Notes under the pieces: generated by a model
Seen by the model: the letters and a program-made list of their open reading frames with translations, nothing else
Told to the model about the DNA's origin: nothing
The model's database searches: none
Shown: positions 7,576 to 15,793 of the stretch, piece by piece
Layout of the letters: each line of letters opens with the position of its first letter
Numbering within the stretch: the stretch's first letter is position 1
Assembly (NCBI RefSeq): GCF_013283785.1
Contig: NZ_JABCPZ010000008.1
Coordinates: 1 to 64,000 of the forward strand
Direction of reading: 5' to 3'
Source: Nonomuraea antri
Lineage (GTDB): Bacteria; Actinomycetota; Actinomycetes; Streptosporangiales; Streptosporangiaceae
Length of the DNA: 64,000 nucleotides
Position numbers and translations under genes: made by a program

Positions 7576-8540
7576 ATGCCGCTGATCGTGGTGTGCGCGA
7601 TGTGGGGCGTTTTCTGGGGCTCCTGGTCGGTGTTGCTGCCCGCGCTGAAGGACCAGCTCGGCCTGTCCGCGGCCGATCTCGGGCTGGCGCTGGCCGCCGT
7701 GCCCGTGGGCGCGCTGCCCGCGATGACGCTGGCCGGACGGTGGGCGCGGGGACGCGAACGGCCGGGCTTGATCGCCGCCGTCGTCGCCTTCGGGCTCGCG
7801 GTGGGGGCGCTCGCGCTGGTCTCGTCCCGGTGGCAGCTCGTGCTGGTGCTGGTCGCGCTCGGGGCGGCCGTCGCCGTGCTCGTGCTGGCCGCCGCGCCGC
7901 CGCTACGCGCCCTGCCCGGTGGCCAGGTTCAGGCAGGACCGGCCGAACCAGGGCCCGAGCCAGGACGCGCGGAGTCAGAGCCGGTCGAGCCAGGGCCCCG
8001 CCCGGCGGGCTGTGGCGGGCGGCGCTGGGGCTGGGGGCGACGGCCGCGTGCGCGCTCGTCATCGAGAACGCGGTGGAGCAGTGGTCGGTGCTGCTGCTCG
8101 AAGCGCATCGCGGCGCCGGGCCGCTGCTGGCCGGGGCCGCCCCCGCGGTGTACATGGGCGCGCTCACCGCCGGCCGGATCGCCGCGCAGGCGCTGCCCGG
8201 GCTCTCGCTCAGCCACCTGAGCCTGGTGGCCGGCGCGGGCGGCGGCGCCGGCATCGCCCTGGCGGGCCTGGGCGGGTCGGCCCTGGTGTCGATGGCCGGG
8301 TTCGGGCTGGCCGGCCTCGCGCTCGGGCCGCTGGTGCCCGCCCTGCTCAGCCGCGCGGCCGCCGACGACCCGCGCGGCACGCTGGTGTGGATCGTCTCCA
8401 CCGTGTCGTACGCGGGTTTCGTGGTGAGCCCGCCGCTCGTCGGCCTGCTGACGACCTGGGTGGGGCTGCCCGCGGCCGTCGCCTGCCTGGGCGTGCTCGG
8501 CGTGCCGCTGGCGCTGCGGTCCTTCCGATTCTTCCGATGA
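7576..8540 (+). pseudogene. MFS transporter pseudogene: frameshift plus loss of the middle membrane helices
   Basis: ATG at 7576 with GGGAGGT upstream starts a typical MFS N-terminus (about four membrane helices to ~7905, including LPAMTLAGRWARGRERPG). The frame then runs through a Pro/Glu/Gly-rich repeat-like stretch, and the C-terminal half (GLWRAALGLGATAACALVIE through LRSFRFFR) is only found in another frame, ending at 8540. The change of frame falls between about 7915 and 8015. About two helices expected before the central loop are missing and replaced by the low-complexity stretch. A sequencing error could explain the frame but not the missing helices, so a decayed drug/metabolite exporter is most likely. 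Confidence 0.75.
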
Positions 8541-8619
8541 ATATGGGCGTCATTTGAGGAGAACAGACCCGGGAACCGGGTATCCCCCCGGCGGATCGTA
8601 CTGCGAGAAGGGGATCACC

Positions 8620-8871
8620 ATGGCTGTCTGCGAGACGTGCGGCAACGACTACGACATGTCCTTCGAGGTGCACGCGCAGGGGGCGGTGCACACCTTCGAC
8701 TGCTTCCAGTGCGCGATCCAGGCGATGGCCCCGATCTGCGAGCACTGCGGGACCAAGGTCATCGGGCACGGGGTGCAGTCGGGCGAGCACTGGTACTGCT
8801 GCGCCCACTGCGCCCGTCAGGAGGGGACGAAGGGCATCGTCGACCGCGTGATGGCCGGCTCGTCCGCCTGA
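8620..8871 (+). CDS. Small Cys-rich zinc-ribbon-like protein
   Basis: 83 residues with CxxC pairs at Cys4/Cys7, Cys28/Cys31, Cys40/Cys43 and Cys60-Cys61/Cys64, plus several histidines: enough ligands for two treble-clef or zinc-ribbon sites. There is no signal peptide or membrane helix, so it should be cytoplasmic. GAGAAGGGG precedes the ATG. Proteins of this size and spacing recur in actinobacteria as uncharacterised conserved proteins, possibly metal carriers or redox-sensitive binders. It stands alone, convergent with the winged-helix gene five bases away. Confidence 0.8.
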   Translation: MAVCETCGNDYDMSFEVHAQGAVHTFDCFQCAIQAMAPICEHCGTKVIGHGVQSGEHWYCCAHCARQEGTKGIVDRVMAGSSA

Positions 8872-8876
8872 GCCCG

Positions 8877-9965
8877 TTACAGCAGGGCCTCCACCCGGGC
8901 CACGGCCTCGGCCAGCGGACCCTCGGGCAGCGGCTCGAACAGGTCGAGCACGACCTTGCCGTTCTTGGGCTCCCAGACGCCCGACACGCGGCCCTGATGC
9001 ACCACCACCGGCGAGATCCAGCCCGCCTGGCGGCTGACCCTGGACTTGACGTCGGCCGGGATGAGCGGGGTGAGCGAGCGCGGCGCGCCCAGGATGTACT
9101 GGTCGAAGCCGGGCAGCAGCCGGACGTCGCCGGTCGGGGCGGTCGCGGCCAGGTCGTCGAGGTGCTCGGTCAGGGCCAGCAGGCTCTGGCCGTCGTCGGC
9201 GGTGACCTCGGTCAGCTCCGGCGCCAGCGCCCGGAACCAGCTCTTGAGCAGGGTCTTGCTCGCCACCGTGCCGAACAGCCAGGTGGCGAACATCTCCGGC
9301 GTGGCCGGGCCGTGCGCGCCCAGGTAGGCGCGGGCCAAGCGGACCGCGGCCTCGTCCGCCGGCGGCAGGGCCCGCGGCCAGCCGGTGATCCACTGCCCTG
9401 GGGCGGTGAAGGTCACCCGGCCCTCGCGCGGCGGCGCGTAGCACAGCTCGCCCAGCCGGCTCAGCGGCTTGAGCAGGGCGCCCCAGCCCGAGGTGAGCGC
9501 CTCGCGCAGATGCGCGTCGCCGGTGACCTCGACCACCGCGTCGACCAGCTCTTCCCGGGTGAGCGGCGGCCCGGCCAGCGCCTGGGGCACGGCCTCGATG
9601 ATCGCCGAGATCTCGGCCGCGGTGACGCCGTGGCCGCGCTGCCAGGCGCCCTTCTCCCAGGAACGCAACGTGCTCAGCACCGCGCAGTAGTCGGCCAGTT
9701 CGTCGGCCGGGACGAGATGCAGGGTGCCACGCATGACCCAGGTCTTGACCAGCGTGCGCTCGGCCCACAGCGCCCGGTCGATCGCGCCGGGATCGGCCTC
9801 GGCGCTCCTGAGCGCGATGGCCAGCTGGGCCGAGGAGGCGACCTGGGTCTGCACGCCGCACAGCCGCCGCGCCACCTCGACGGGACCGGGGGCGTCGGCG
9901 CGGCTGACGAACTGCCGGCGCAGCCGCCAGGCCAGGATCTGGGGCCAGGTCAGGTGAAGAGTCAC
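8877..9965 (-). CDS. Winged-helix DNA-binding domain-containing protein (HTH_42/AlkX-like)
   Basis: 362 residues matching the large actinobacterial family of winged-helix proteins typified by YcaQ/AlkX-type glycosylases. Motifs: LTWPQILAWRLRRQFV at the N-terminus, RLCGVQTQVASSAQLAIALRS, LVKTWVMRGTLHLVPADELADY near residues 85-105, then ELCYAPPREGRVTF, and a C-terminal VWEPKNGKVVLDLFEPLPEG. Related proteins unhook DNA interstrand crosslinks or act as DNA glycosylases; others are untested. The start is a GTG without a convincing ribosome site; TAGAAC eight bases upstream could be a -10 element for a leaderless transcript. Confidence 0.8.
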   Translation of the reverse strand: MTLHLTWPQILAWRLRRQFVSRADAPGPVEVARRLCGVQTQVASSAQLAIALRSAEADPGAIDRALWAERTLVKTWVMRGTLHLVPADELADYCAVLSTLRSWEKGAWQRGHGVTAAEISAIIEAVPQALAGPPLTREELVDAVVEVTGDAHLREALTSGWGALLKPLSRLGELCYAPPREGRVTFTAPGQWITGWPRALPPADEAAVRLARAYLGAHGPATPEMFATWLFGTVASKTLLKSWFRALAPELTEVTADDGQSLLALTEHLDDLAATAPTGDVRLLPGFDQYILGAPRSLTPLIPADVKSRVSRQAGWISPVVVHQGRVSGVWEPKNGKVVLDLFEPLPEGPLAEAVARVEALL

Positions 9966-10042
9966 GACACCATGTTCTACACCCGCCCACCGACGCTTTC
10001 GCCCGGCAGCCCGGGCACCGCGGACCGGACCGGGTGCGGAGG

Positions 10043-11734
10043 TCAGCCGGTGAAGCCGATGTCCTGGTAGCGCAGGTCGTAGAAGCCGCGGGCGCCCAGG
10101 TTCGCGATGTTCTCCCGCACCGCGACCAGCTGCGGACGCTGATACAGCGGCAGCACGTTGACCTTCTGCCAGATCAGCTTGTCGGCCTCGTTGGTGGCCG
10201 CCTTGGCCTCGGCCGGGTCGAGGCTCTGGCCGGCGCGGCTCATGGCCCGGTCGATCTCGGGCGAGCCGGTGCGCCCGAAGTTGGCGTTCCACGTCTTGCC
10301 GGTAGGCGAGTTCGCGTAGATCCCGTAGCTGCTCGAGATCGGGAAGGGCGTGCCGATGTACGCGAACGGCGTGATGTCGAAGTTGCCGGGGATGACGTAC
10401 TTGCTGAAGAAGTCGTCGCTGGGCACCGCCTTGAGCGTGAGCTTCACCCCGAGCTGCGCCAGCATGCTCTGCGCCAGCTCGCCCTCCGACTTGCTCAACT
10501 GCACCCCGGACGGCACCACGAACCGCAGGTCGAGCGGCTTGCCGTCCTTCTGGCGCACGGCCCCGTTCAGCTTCCAGCCGGCCGCGTCGAGCAGCTGCTT
10601 GGCCTTCTGCGGGTTGTAGACCCCCAGCTCACCGGCGTTGTCCTGGTACCCCTCCTGGGTGTTCATGAAGAAGCGGTTGTTCAGCAGCGTGATGGGCCAG
10701 TTCAGCCCCTGCAGGTCGGACTGCACGATCGCCTGGCGGTTGATGCCGAGCTGGATCGCCTGCCGCACCCGTTCGTCCTTCAGCAGCTCGCTGGAGCCGT
10801 TGAAGGTGAAGTGCCGGAAATCGGGCCCGGCCGCCCGGCGCACCGCCGCGCCCTGCGTGGAGTTGGCCCGCGACAGGTCGGGCGCGGACGGCCCGATGTT
10901 GACGAAGTCGAGCTCGCCGTTGCTGAACGCGCCCATCAGCGAATCCTGCTCCGACGCGCGATAGATGATCTGGTCGAGCTTGGCCCGCTCGCCCCACCAG
11001 GCGTCGTCGCGCACCAGCGTGATCGTCTTGGCCGTCGGGTCGATGCCCTTGAACTTGAACGGCCCCGCGGTCACCGGGATCTTGTTCAGCCACGAGCCGT
11101 TGAACGACTGCGGCGTGCTGTTCGCCGCCACTGGCAGCAGCGGCCCGAACAGCGACTGCCAGTCGCTGAACGGCCGGGCGAAGGTGACGATCACCTCGTG
11201 GTCATCCTTGCCCCGCGCCACCTTCTCGATGTCCTGGTAGCCGGTGGAGGACACGATGTGGAACTCGGGGTTCCTGCCGTTCAGCGCCTTCCACTGGGCC
11301 TGGTAGTCGGCCCAGGTGATCGGCTTGCCGTCGGACCACTTGGCCTTGGGGTTGAGCGTGTAGGTGACGACCTGCTTGGGCGACTGCTCGGTCACCTTCG
11401 CGTCGAGCACGTAGTCGCGATTGACCGAGATGTCGGCCTTCTCGTTCGAGATGAACGCCTGCGGCAGCAGCGCGTTGCTCACCACGGCGGCCTCGGCCAG
11501 GTTGCCGTCGACGTGGTTCCTGTTCCACTGGTCGGGGAACTCGTTGATGCCCCAGCGCAGCGTGCCGCCGTCCTTGACCTTGTCACGCGGCTGCGGGTTG
11601 ATGTCGAAGGCCTGGATGGACGGGGTGCCGCTGCCCCCGGCGCCGCCCTCGCCCTCCTGACCGGCCTTGCCGCAGCCGGCCAGTGACAGCGACCCGGCCA
11701 CGGCGACGGCCACGACAAGACGTGATGCTTTCAT
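10043..11734 (-). CDS. Peptide-type ABC importer, family 5 solute-binding lipoprotein
   Basis: 563 residues. A lipoprotein signal LSLAGC places the lipidated cysteine at residue 21, anchoring it to the outer face of the membrane. The rest matches extracellular family 5 binding proteins (Dpp/Opp type): KVKDGGTLRWGINEFPDQWN, then WSDGKPITWADYQAQWKAL and ERVRQAIQLGINRQAIV. These capture oligopeptides or similar solutes and pass them to the two permeases encoded upstream. It is the last gene of the dppB-dppC-ATPase-receptor operon, 36 bases after the ATPase. Ligand cannot be fixed from sequence. Confidence 0.9.
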   Translation of the reverse strand: MKASRLVVAVAVAGSLSLAGCGKAGQEGEGGAGGSGTPSIQAFDINPQPRDKVKDGGTLRWGINEFPDQWNRNHVDGNLAEAAVVSNALLPQAFISNEKADISVNRDYVLDAKVTEQSPKQVVTYTLNPKAKWSDGKPITWADYQAQWKALNGRNPEFHIVSSTGYQDIEKVARGKDDHEVIVTFARPFSDWQSLFGPLLPVAANSTPQSFNGSWLNKIPVTAGPFKFKGIDPTAKTITLVRDDAWWGERAKLDQIIYRASEQDSLMGAFSNGELDFVNIGPSAPDLSRANSTQGAAVRRAAGPDFRHFTFNGSSELLKDERVRQAIQLGINRQAIVQSDLQGLNWPITLLNNRFFMNTQEGYQDNAGELGVYNPQKAKQLLDAAGWKLNGAVRQKDGKPLDLRFVVPSGVQLSKSEGELAQSMLAQLGVKLTLKAVPSDDFFSKYVIPGNFDITPFAYIGTPFPISSSYGIYANSPTGKTWNANFGRTGSPEIDRAMSRAGQSLDPAEAKAATNEADKLIWQKVNVLPLYQRPQLVAVRENIANLGARGFYDLRYQDIGFTG

Positions 11735-11770
11735 TCGGACGATTCCTCCTGGGACTTCATGACGTCGCGG

Positions 11771-13807
11771 TCAGATGACGTCGCGTCTTTCTGCGTAGTG
11801 GCAGGCGGCCTCCTGGTCGTGGCCGCGCTCGCCGACGGCCAGCAGCTCCGGCTCGACGTCCACGCAGAGCCTGCGCTCGTCGTCGGTCAGCTCCGCGCGG
11901 AACTTCGGGCAGCGGGTGCGGAACCGGCAGCCGGTCGGCGGGTCGGCCGGGCTGGGCAGGTCGCCTTCCAGCAGGATCCGCGCGCGCCCGCGCTCCAGCT
12001 GCGGGTCGGGCAGCGGGATCGCCGACAACAACGCCTGCGTGTACGGGTGCGCCGGCGCGTCGTAGACGGCGTCGACCTGCCCGATCTCGGCGATCCTGCC
12101 CAGGTACATCACCGCCACCCGGTCCGCGATGTAGCGCACCACGGCCAGGTCGTGCGCGACGAACAAGTACGACAGCCCCAGCCGCCGCTTCAGCGAGGCC
12201 AGCAGGTTGATCACCCCGGCCTGGATCGACACGTCGAGCGCCGAGACCGGCTCGTCCAGCACCAGCAGCTTCGGCTCCAGCGCCAGCGCGCGGGCGATGC
12301 CGATGCGCTGGCGCTGGCCGCCGGAGAAGTCCTGCGGGTAGCGGGCGGCGTGGGCGGCCGGGTCGAGCCCGACCAGCCGCAGCAGCTCGGCGACCCGCCG
12401 CCCCGGGTGCGGCACGCCGTGCGTGCGCAGCGGCTCGGCGACGATGTCGTGCACGGTCATGCGCGGGTCGAGCGAGGCCAGCGGATCCTGGAAGACCACC
12501 TGCAGGTCGCGCCTGACCCCGGTGCGTCCCGCCGCGCTCAGCCCGGCCGTGTCGTGCCCCAGCACCACGATGCGGCCCTCCTGCGGCGCGGCCAGCTCCA
12601 GGATCTGCGTCAGCGTGGTGGTCTTGCCGCTGCCCGACTCGCCGACCAGGCCCAGCGTCTCGCCCTCGCGCAGGTCGAAGGTCACCCCGGCCACCGCGTG
12701 CACGGTGCCGACCCGCCGCTTGAACACCGCCCCCTTCATCAGCGGGTACTGCTTGACCAGCCCGCTGACGGCGAGCACCACGCGATCCGAGCGCGGCGGG
12801 CGCTCCTCGGCCGGCGGCGCGGCGTGCTTGCCGGGGCCGCGCGGCGGGCGCACGTCCTGCCAGCGGATGCAGGCCGCCCGGTGGCCGAGGGTGTCCGTCT
12901 CGAACAGCGGCGGCTCGGACGCGTCGCACTCGTCGATCTTCAGCGGGCAGCGCGGCGCGAACGGGCAGCCCGGCGGCAGCGCGGCCGGCGCGGGCGGGCC
13001 GCCCTCGATCGGCACCAGCGGATGCCGGCCGCCCCGGTCGACGCGCGGGATCGAGCCGAGCAGCCCCACCGTGTACGGCATCCGCGGCCGCTGGTAGATG
13101 TCGTCGACCTCGCCGATCTCGACCGGCCGGCCCGCGTACATGACGAGCACCCGGTCGGCGAACCCGGCCACCACCCCGAGGTCGTGCGTGATCATGATGA
13201 TCGCCGCCCCGGTCTTGCGCTGCGCCTTCTTCAGCACCTCCAGCACCTGCGCCTGGATGGTGACGTCGAGCGCGGTGGTGGGCTCGTCACAGATGATCAC
13301 GTCGGGGTCGTTGGCGATGGCCATCGCGATCATCGCCCGCTGCCGCATGCCGCCGGAGAACTCGTGCGGGAAGGCCAGCGCCCGCTCGGCCGGGCGCGGG
13401 ATGCCGACCAGCTCCAGCAGCTCGACCGCCTTGACCGCGGCGTTCTCCCTGCTGATGCGCTGGTGCACGCGTACCGCCTCGGCGATCTGGTCGCCGACCC
13501 GGTAGACCGGGGTGAGCGCCGACAGCGGGTCCTGGAACACCATCGACACGGCCTTGCCGCGCAGCGCGGTCAGCTCGCGCTCGCGGGCTCCGATCAGCTC
13601 CTGGCCGTGCAGCCGTACCGAGCCGGTGACCTTGGCGTTCTGCGGCAGCAGGCCCATCACCGCGGCCGAGGTGACCGACTTGCCCGAGCCGGACTCGCCG
13701 ACGATGCCCAGCACCTCGCCCGGACGTACCGCGTAGCTGACCCCGCGTACCGCGCGGACGCCGTCGAAGGCCACGTTCAGCTCGGTGACCTGCAGGACCG
13801 GCCTCAT
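11771..13807 (-). CDS. Peptide-type ABC importer, two ATPase domains fused in one chain
   Basis: 678 residues carrying two complete ATPase units. Domain 1: Walker A GESGSGKS near residue 36-43, signature [14 protein letters not shown], Walker [14 protein letters not shown]. Domain 2: Walker [11 protein letters not shown] near 386-394, signature [15 protein letters not shown], Walker [14 protein letters not shown]. Each is followed by the oligopeptide-transporter C-terminal motif with clustered cysteines ([16 protein letters not shown] and [14 protein letters not shown]), likely an iron-sulfur site as in Dpp/Opp ATPases. It replaces the usual separate DppD and DppF. Start ATG at 13807 overlaps the permease stop by four bases (ATGA), pointing to translational coupling. 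Confidence 0.95.
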   Translation of the reverse strand: MRPVLQVTELNVAFDGVRAVRGVSYAVRPGEVLGIVGESGSGKSVTSAAVMGLLPQNAKVTGSVRLHGQELIGARERELTALRGKAVSMVFQDPLSALTPVYRVGDQIAEAVRVHQRISRENAAVKAVELLELVGIPRPAERALAFPHEFSGGMRQRAMIAMAIANDPDVIICDEPTTALDVTIQAQVLEVLKKAQRKTGAAIIMITHDLGVVAGFADRVLVMYAGRPVEIGEVDDIYQRPRMPYTVGLLGSIPRVDRGGRHPLVPIEGGPPAPAALPPGCPFAPRCPLKIDECDASEPPLFETDTLGHRAACIRWQDVRPPRGPGKHAAPPAEERPPRSDRVVLAVSGLVKQYPLMKGAVFKRRVGTVHAVAGVTFDLREGETLGLVGESGSGKTTTLTQILELAAPQEGRIVVLGHDTAGLSAAGRTGVRRDLQVVFQDPLASLDPRMTVHDIVAEPLRTHGVPHPGRRVAELLRLVGLDPAAHAARYPQDFSGGQRQRIGIARALALEPKLLVLDEPVSALDVSIQAGVINLLASLKRRLGLSYLFVAHDLAVVRYIADRVAVMYLGRIAEIGQVDAVYDAPAHPYTQALLSAIPLPDPQLERGRARILLEGDLPSPADPPTGCRFRTRCPKFRAELTDDERRLCVDVEPELLAVGERGHDQEAACHYAERRDVI

Positions 13808-14721
13808 CGTGGCCTCTTCGCGGTCGGGTCGAACGCGTCGCGCAGCGCGTCGCCGATCAGGTTGACCGCCAGCACCGTGATCACCAGCAGCCCGGCCACG
13901 AACCAGAACGTCCACGGGGCGTACACCGCGGTCCTGGAGCCGTCGGCGATGAGCGTGCCGAACGACACGTCGGGCGGCTGGATGCCGAAACCGAAGTACG
14001 ACAGCGACGTCTCGGTGAGTATGGCAGAGCTGACGTTGAGCGTGGCGTCCACGATGAGCAGCGACGACAGGTTCGGCAGCACGTGACGGAAGATGATCGT
14101 GGTCGGCCGCACGCCCATGTACCTGGCCGCCTGGATGTACTCGCGCTCCTTCAGCGAGATCGTCATCCCGCGCACCACCTTGGACGTGATCATCCACAGG
14201 AACAGCGCCAGCATGATCACGAACAGCGCCCACTGCCCGGAGCCGAACAGCGGCGACATGATCGCCAGGATCAGGAACGCGGGCAGCACCAGCAGCAGAT
14301 CGGTCAGCCAGCTCAGCGCCCGGTCGGTCCAGCCGAGGAAGTATCCCGCGAACGCGCCCACCACCGCCGCCAGCGCCGTGGACACCAGCGCCGCCAGCAA
14401 CCCGACGATCAGCGACTTCTGCATGCCGCGCATCGTCACCGCGAAGACGTCGGCCCCGGTCTGCAGCGTGCCGAACCAGTGCGTTGCCGACGGCGGCTGC
14501 AGGAACGCCATGAAGTCCTTGTCGGTGTAGGACCACCGGTTGACCAGCGGCCCGCAGAAGGCCAGCAGGAACATCAGCGCCAGCACCGCGAGGCCGAGCA
14601 TCCCCTGACGCGAGCGGAGGAACCGCCCGGCCACCACCTTGAGCCTGGACGGCGCCCGCCCCTCGACGGCGGGCCCGCCGGTGAGCTCCTCGGCCAGCTC
14701 CTCCTCGGGCAGCAGGCTCAT
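13804..14721 (-). CDS. Peptide-type ABC importer permease (DppC/OppC type)
   Basis: 305 residues with a cytoplasmic N-terminal stretch, then six membrane segments. The inner-membrane transport motif is [20 protein letters not shown], the EAA-like loop that contacts the ATPase. C-terminal [14 protein letters not shown] is the standard ending of DppC-type permeases. Start ATG at 14721 overlaps the stop of the partner permease by four bases, and its own stop overlaps the ATPase start by four bases, so the three are translated in series. Confidence 0.93.
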   Translation of the reverse strand: MSLLPEEELAEELTGGPAVEGRAPSRLKVVAGRFLRSRQGMLGLAVLALMFLLAFCGPLVNRWSYTDKDFMAFLQPPSATHWFGTLQTGADVFAVTMRGMQKSLIVGLLAALVSTALAAVVGAFAGYFLGWTDRALSWLTDLLLVLPAFLILAIMSPLFGSGQWALFVIMLALFLWMITSKVVRGMTISLKEREYIQAARYMGVRPTTIIFRHVLPNLSSLLIVDATLNVSSAILTETSLSYFGFGIQPPDVSFGTLIADGSRTAVYAPWTFWFVAGLLVITVLAVNLIGDALRDAFDPTAKRPR

Positions 14722-15704
14722 CCCGACCTCACCCTCGGGTCGAGCGCGGCGTGCAGCAGGTCGGCGGCCAGCGCGGCGAGCAGCACGGCCACCGCGGCCA
14801 GCAGCGAGATGGCCGCCACCGTGTTGACGTCGTTGGTGAAGATCGAGTCGATCAGCCGCTCGCCCAGCCCGTGCCAGCCGAAGATCTTCTCGGTGAACGT
14901 GGCCCCGGTCAGCAGCGCGCCGAACGTGAACGCGAAGTACGTCGCCACCGGGATCAGCGCGGTACGCAGCGCGTGCCTGGTCAGCGCCTGCCACCTGCTC
15001 AGCCCCTTGGCCCGGGCGGTGCGGACGAAGTCGGCGCCCAGCACGTCGAGCATCATGTTGCGCTGGTAGCGGCTGAAGACCGCGATCAGCCCGATCGACA
15101 ACGAGAGCGTGGGCAGGATCAGGTGCTGCAGCCGGTCGAGCACGTGCCCCCAGAACCCGGTCACCAGCCCGTCGCTGTACTCGCCGCTGACCAGGAACAC
15201 CGACCGGCCGAAGACGTTGTCGTTGGCCCAGGTGCCGACCAGTTTGAGCATGTTGGCCAGCACCACCACCGGAATCGCGAGCACCGCGAACGACAGCGCG
15301 GTCGACAGCCGGTCGAACCACCCGTACTGCTTGACCGCGGCCAGCGCGCCCACCAGCACGCCCAGCAGGCTGCCGAAGATCAGCCCCAGCATGATCAGCC
15401 GGAACGTGACGCCGGCCCGCCGCCGGAGATCGTCGTTGACCGGCGACCCCGTCACGGTCTTGCCGAAGTCGCCGTGCAGCACCCCGCCGGCCCAGGTGGC
15501 GTAGCGCTGCAGCAGCGGGGTCCTGTCGTTCAGGTTGAGCGCGGTGAGCTGGGCGTCGACCACCGCGGGCGGCGGCTTGGGCGTGCGGTCGGCGTAGTTG
15601 GAGCGCGGGTCGAGCGCGGCGGCGGCGAGCAGGTAGGCGAGGCTGGCGGCGACGGCGACGAGCACCACGTAGTTGAGCAGCCTGCGGGCCAGGAACCCCG
15701 CCAT
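14718..15704 (-). CDS. Peptide-type ABC importer permease (DppB/OppB type)
   Basis: 328 residues. N-terminal [23 protein letters not shown] is the first membrane helix, followed by the long extracytoplasmic loop usual for DppB, then five more helices. The EAA-like loop reads [20 protein letters not shown]. As the first gene of the operon it is preceded by GGAGGGGGG close to the ATG, and by a 20-bp dyad 26 bases further upstream that may control the whole importer. Confidence 0.93.
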   Translation of the reverse strand: MAGFLARRLLNYVVLVAVAASLAYLLAAAALDPRSNYADRTPKPPPAVVDAQLTALNLNDRTPLLQRYATWAGGVLHGDFGKTVTGSPVNDDLRRRAGVTFRLIMLGLIFGSLLGVLVGALAAVKQYGWFDRLSTALSFAVLAIPVVVLANMLKLVGTWANDNVFGRSVFLVSGEYSDGLVTGFWGHVLDRLQHLILPTLSLSIGLIAVFSRYQRNMMLDVLGADFVRTARAKGLSRWQALTRHALRTALIPVATYFAFTFGALLTGATFTEKIFGWHGLGERLIDSIFTNDVNTVAAISLLAAVAVLLAALAADLLHAALDPRVRSG

Positions 15705-15729
15705 CGTCCCCCCTCCGGATGCGCACGCC

Positions 15730-15749
15730 GTGTAGTCATATTGCTACAC
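15730..15749 (-). promoter_or_regulatory. GTGTAG-N8-CTACAC dyad upstream of the peptide importer operon
   Basis: Perfect 6-base arms at 15730-15735 and 15744-15749 with an AT-rich 8-base centre, ending 26 bases before the first permease start. Size and symmetry fit a dimeric repressor site (GntR, LacI or MarR type). No regulator gene is adjacent, so the controlling protein would be encoded elsewhere. Confidence 0.5.
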
Positions 15750-15793
15750 CATGTCACCGAGGGATCGCAGGCAAGCGTCAAAGAGGGGTCTGA

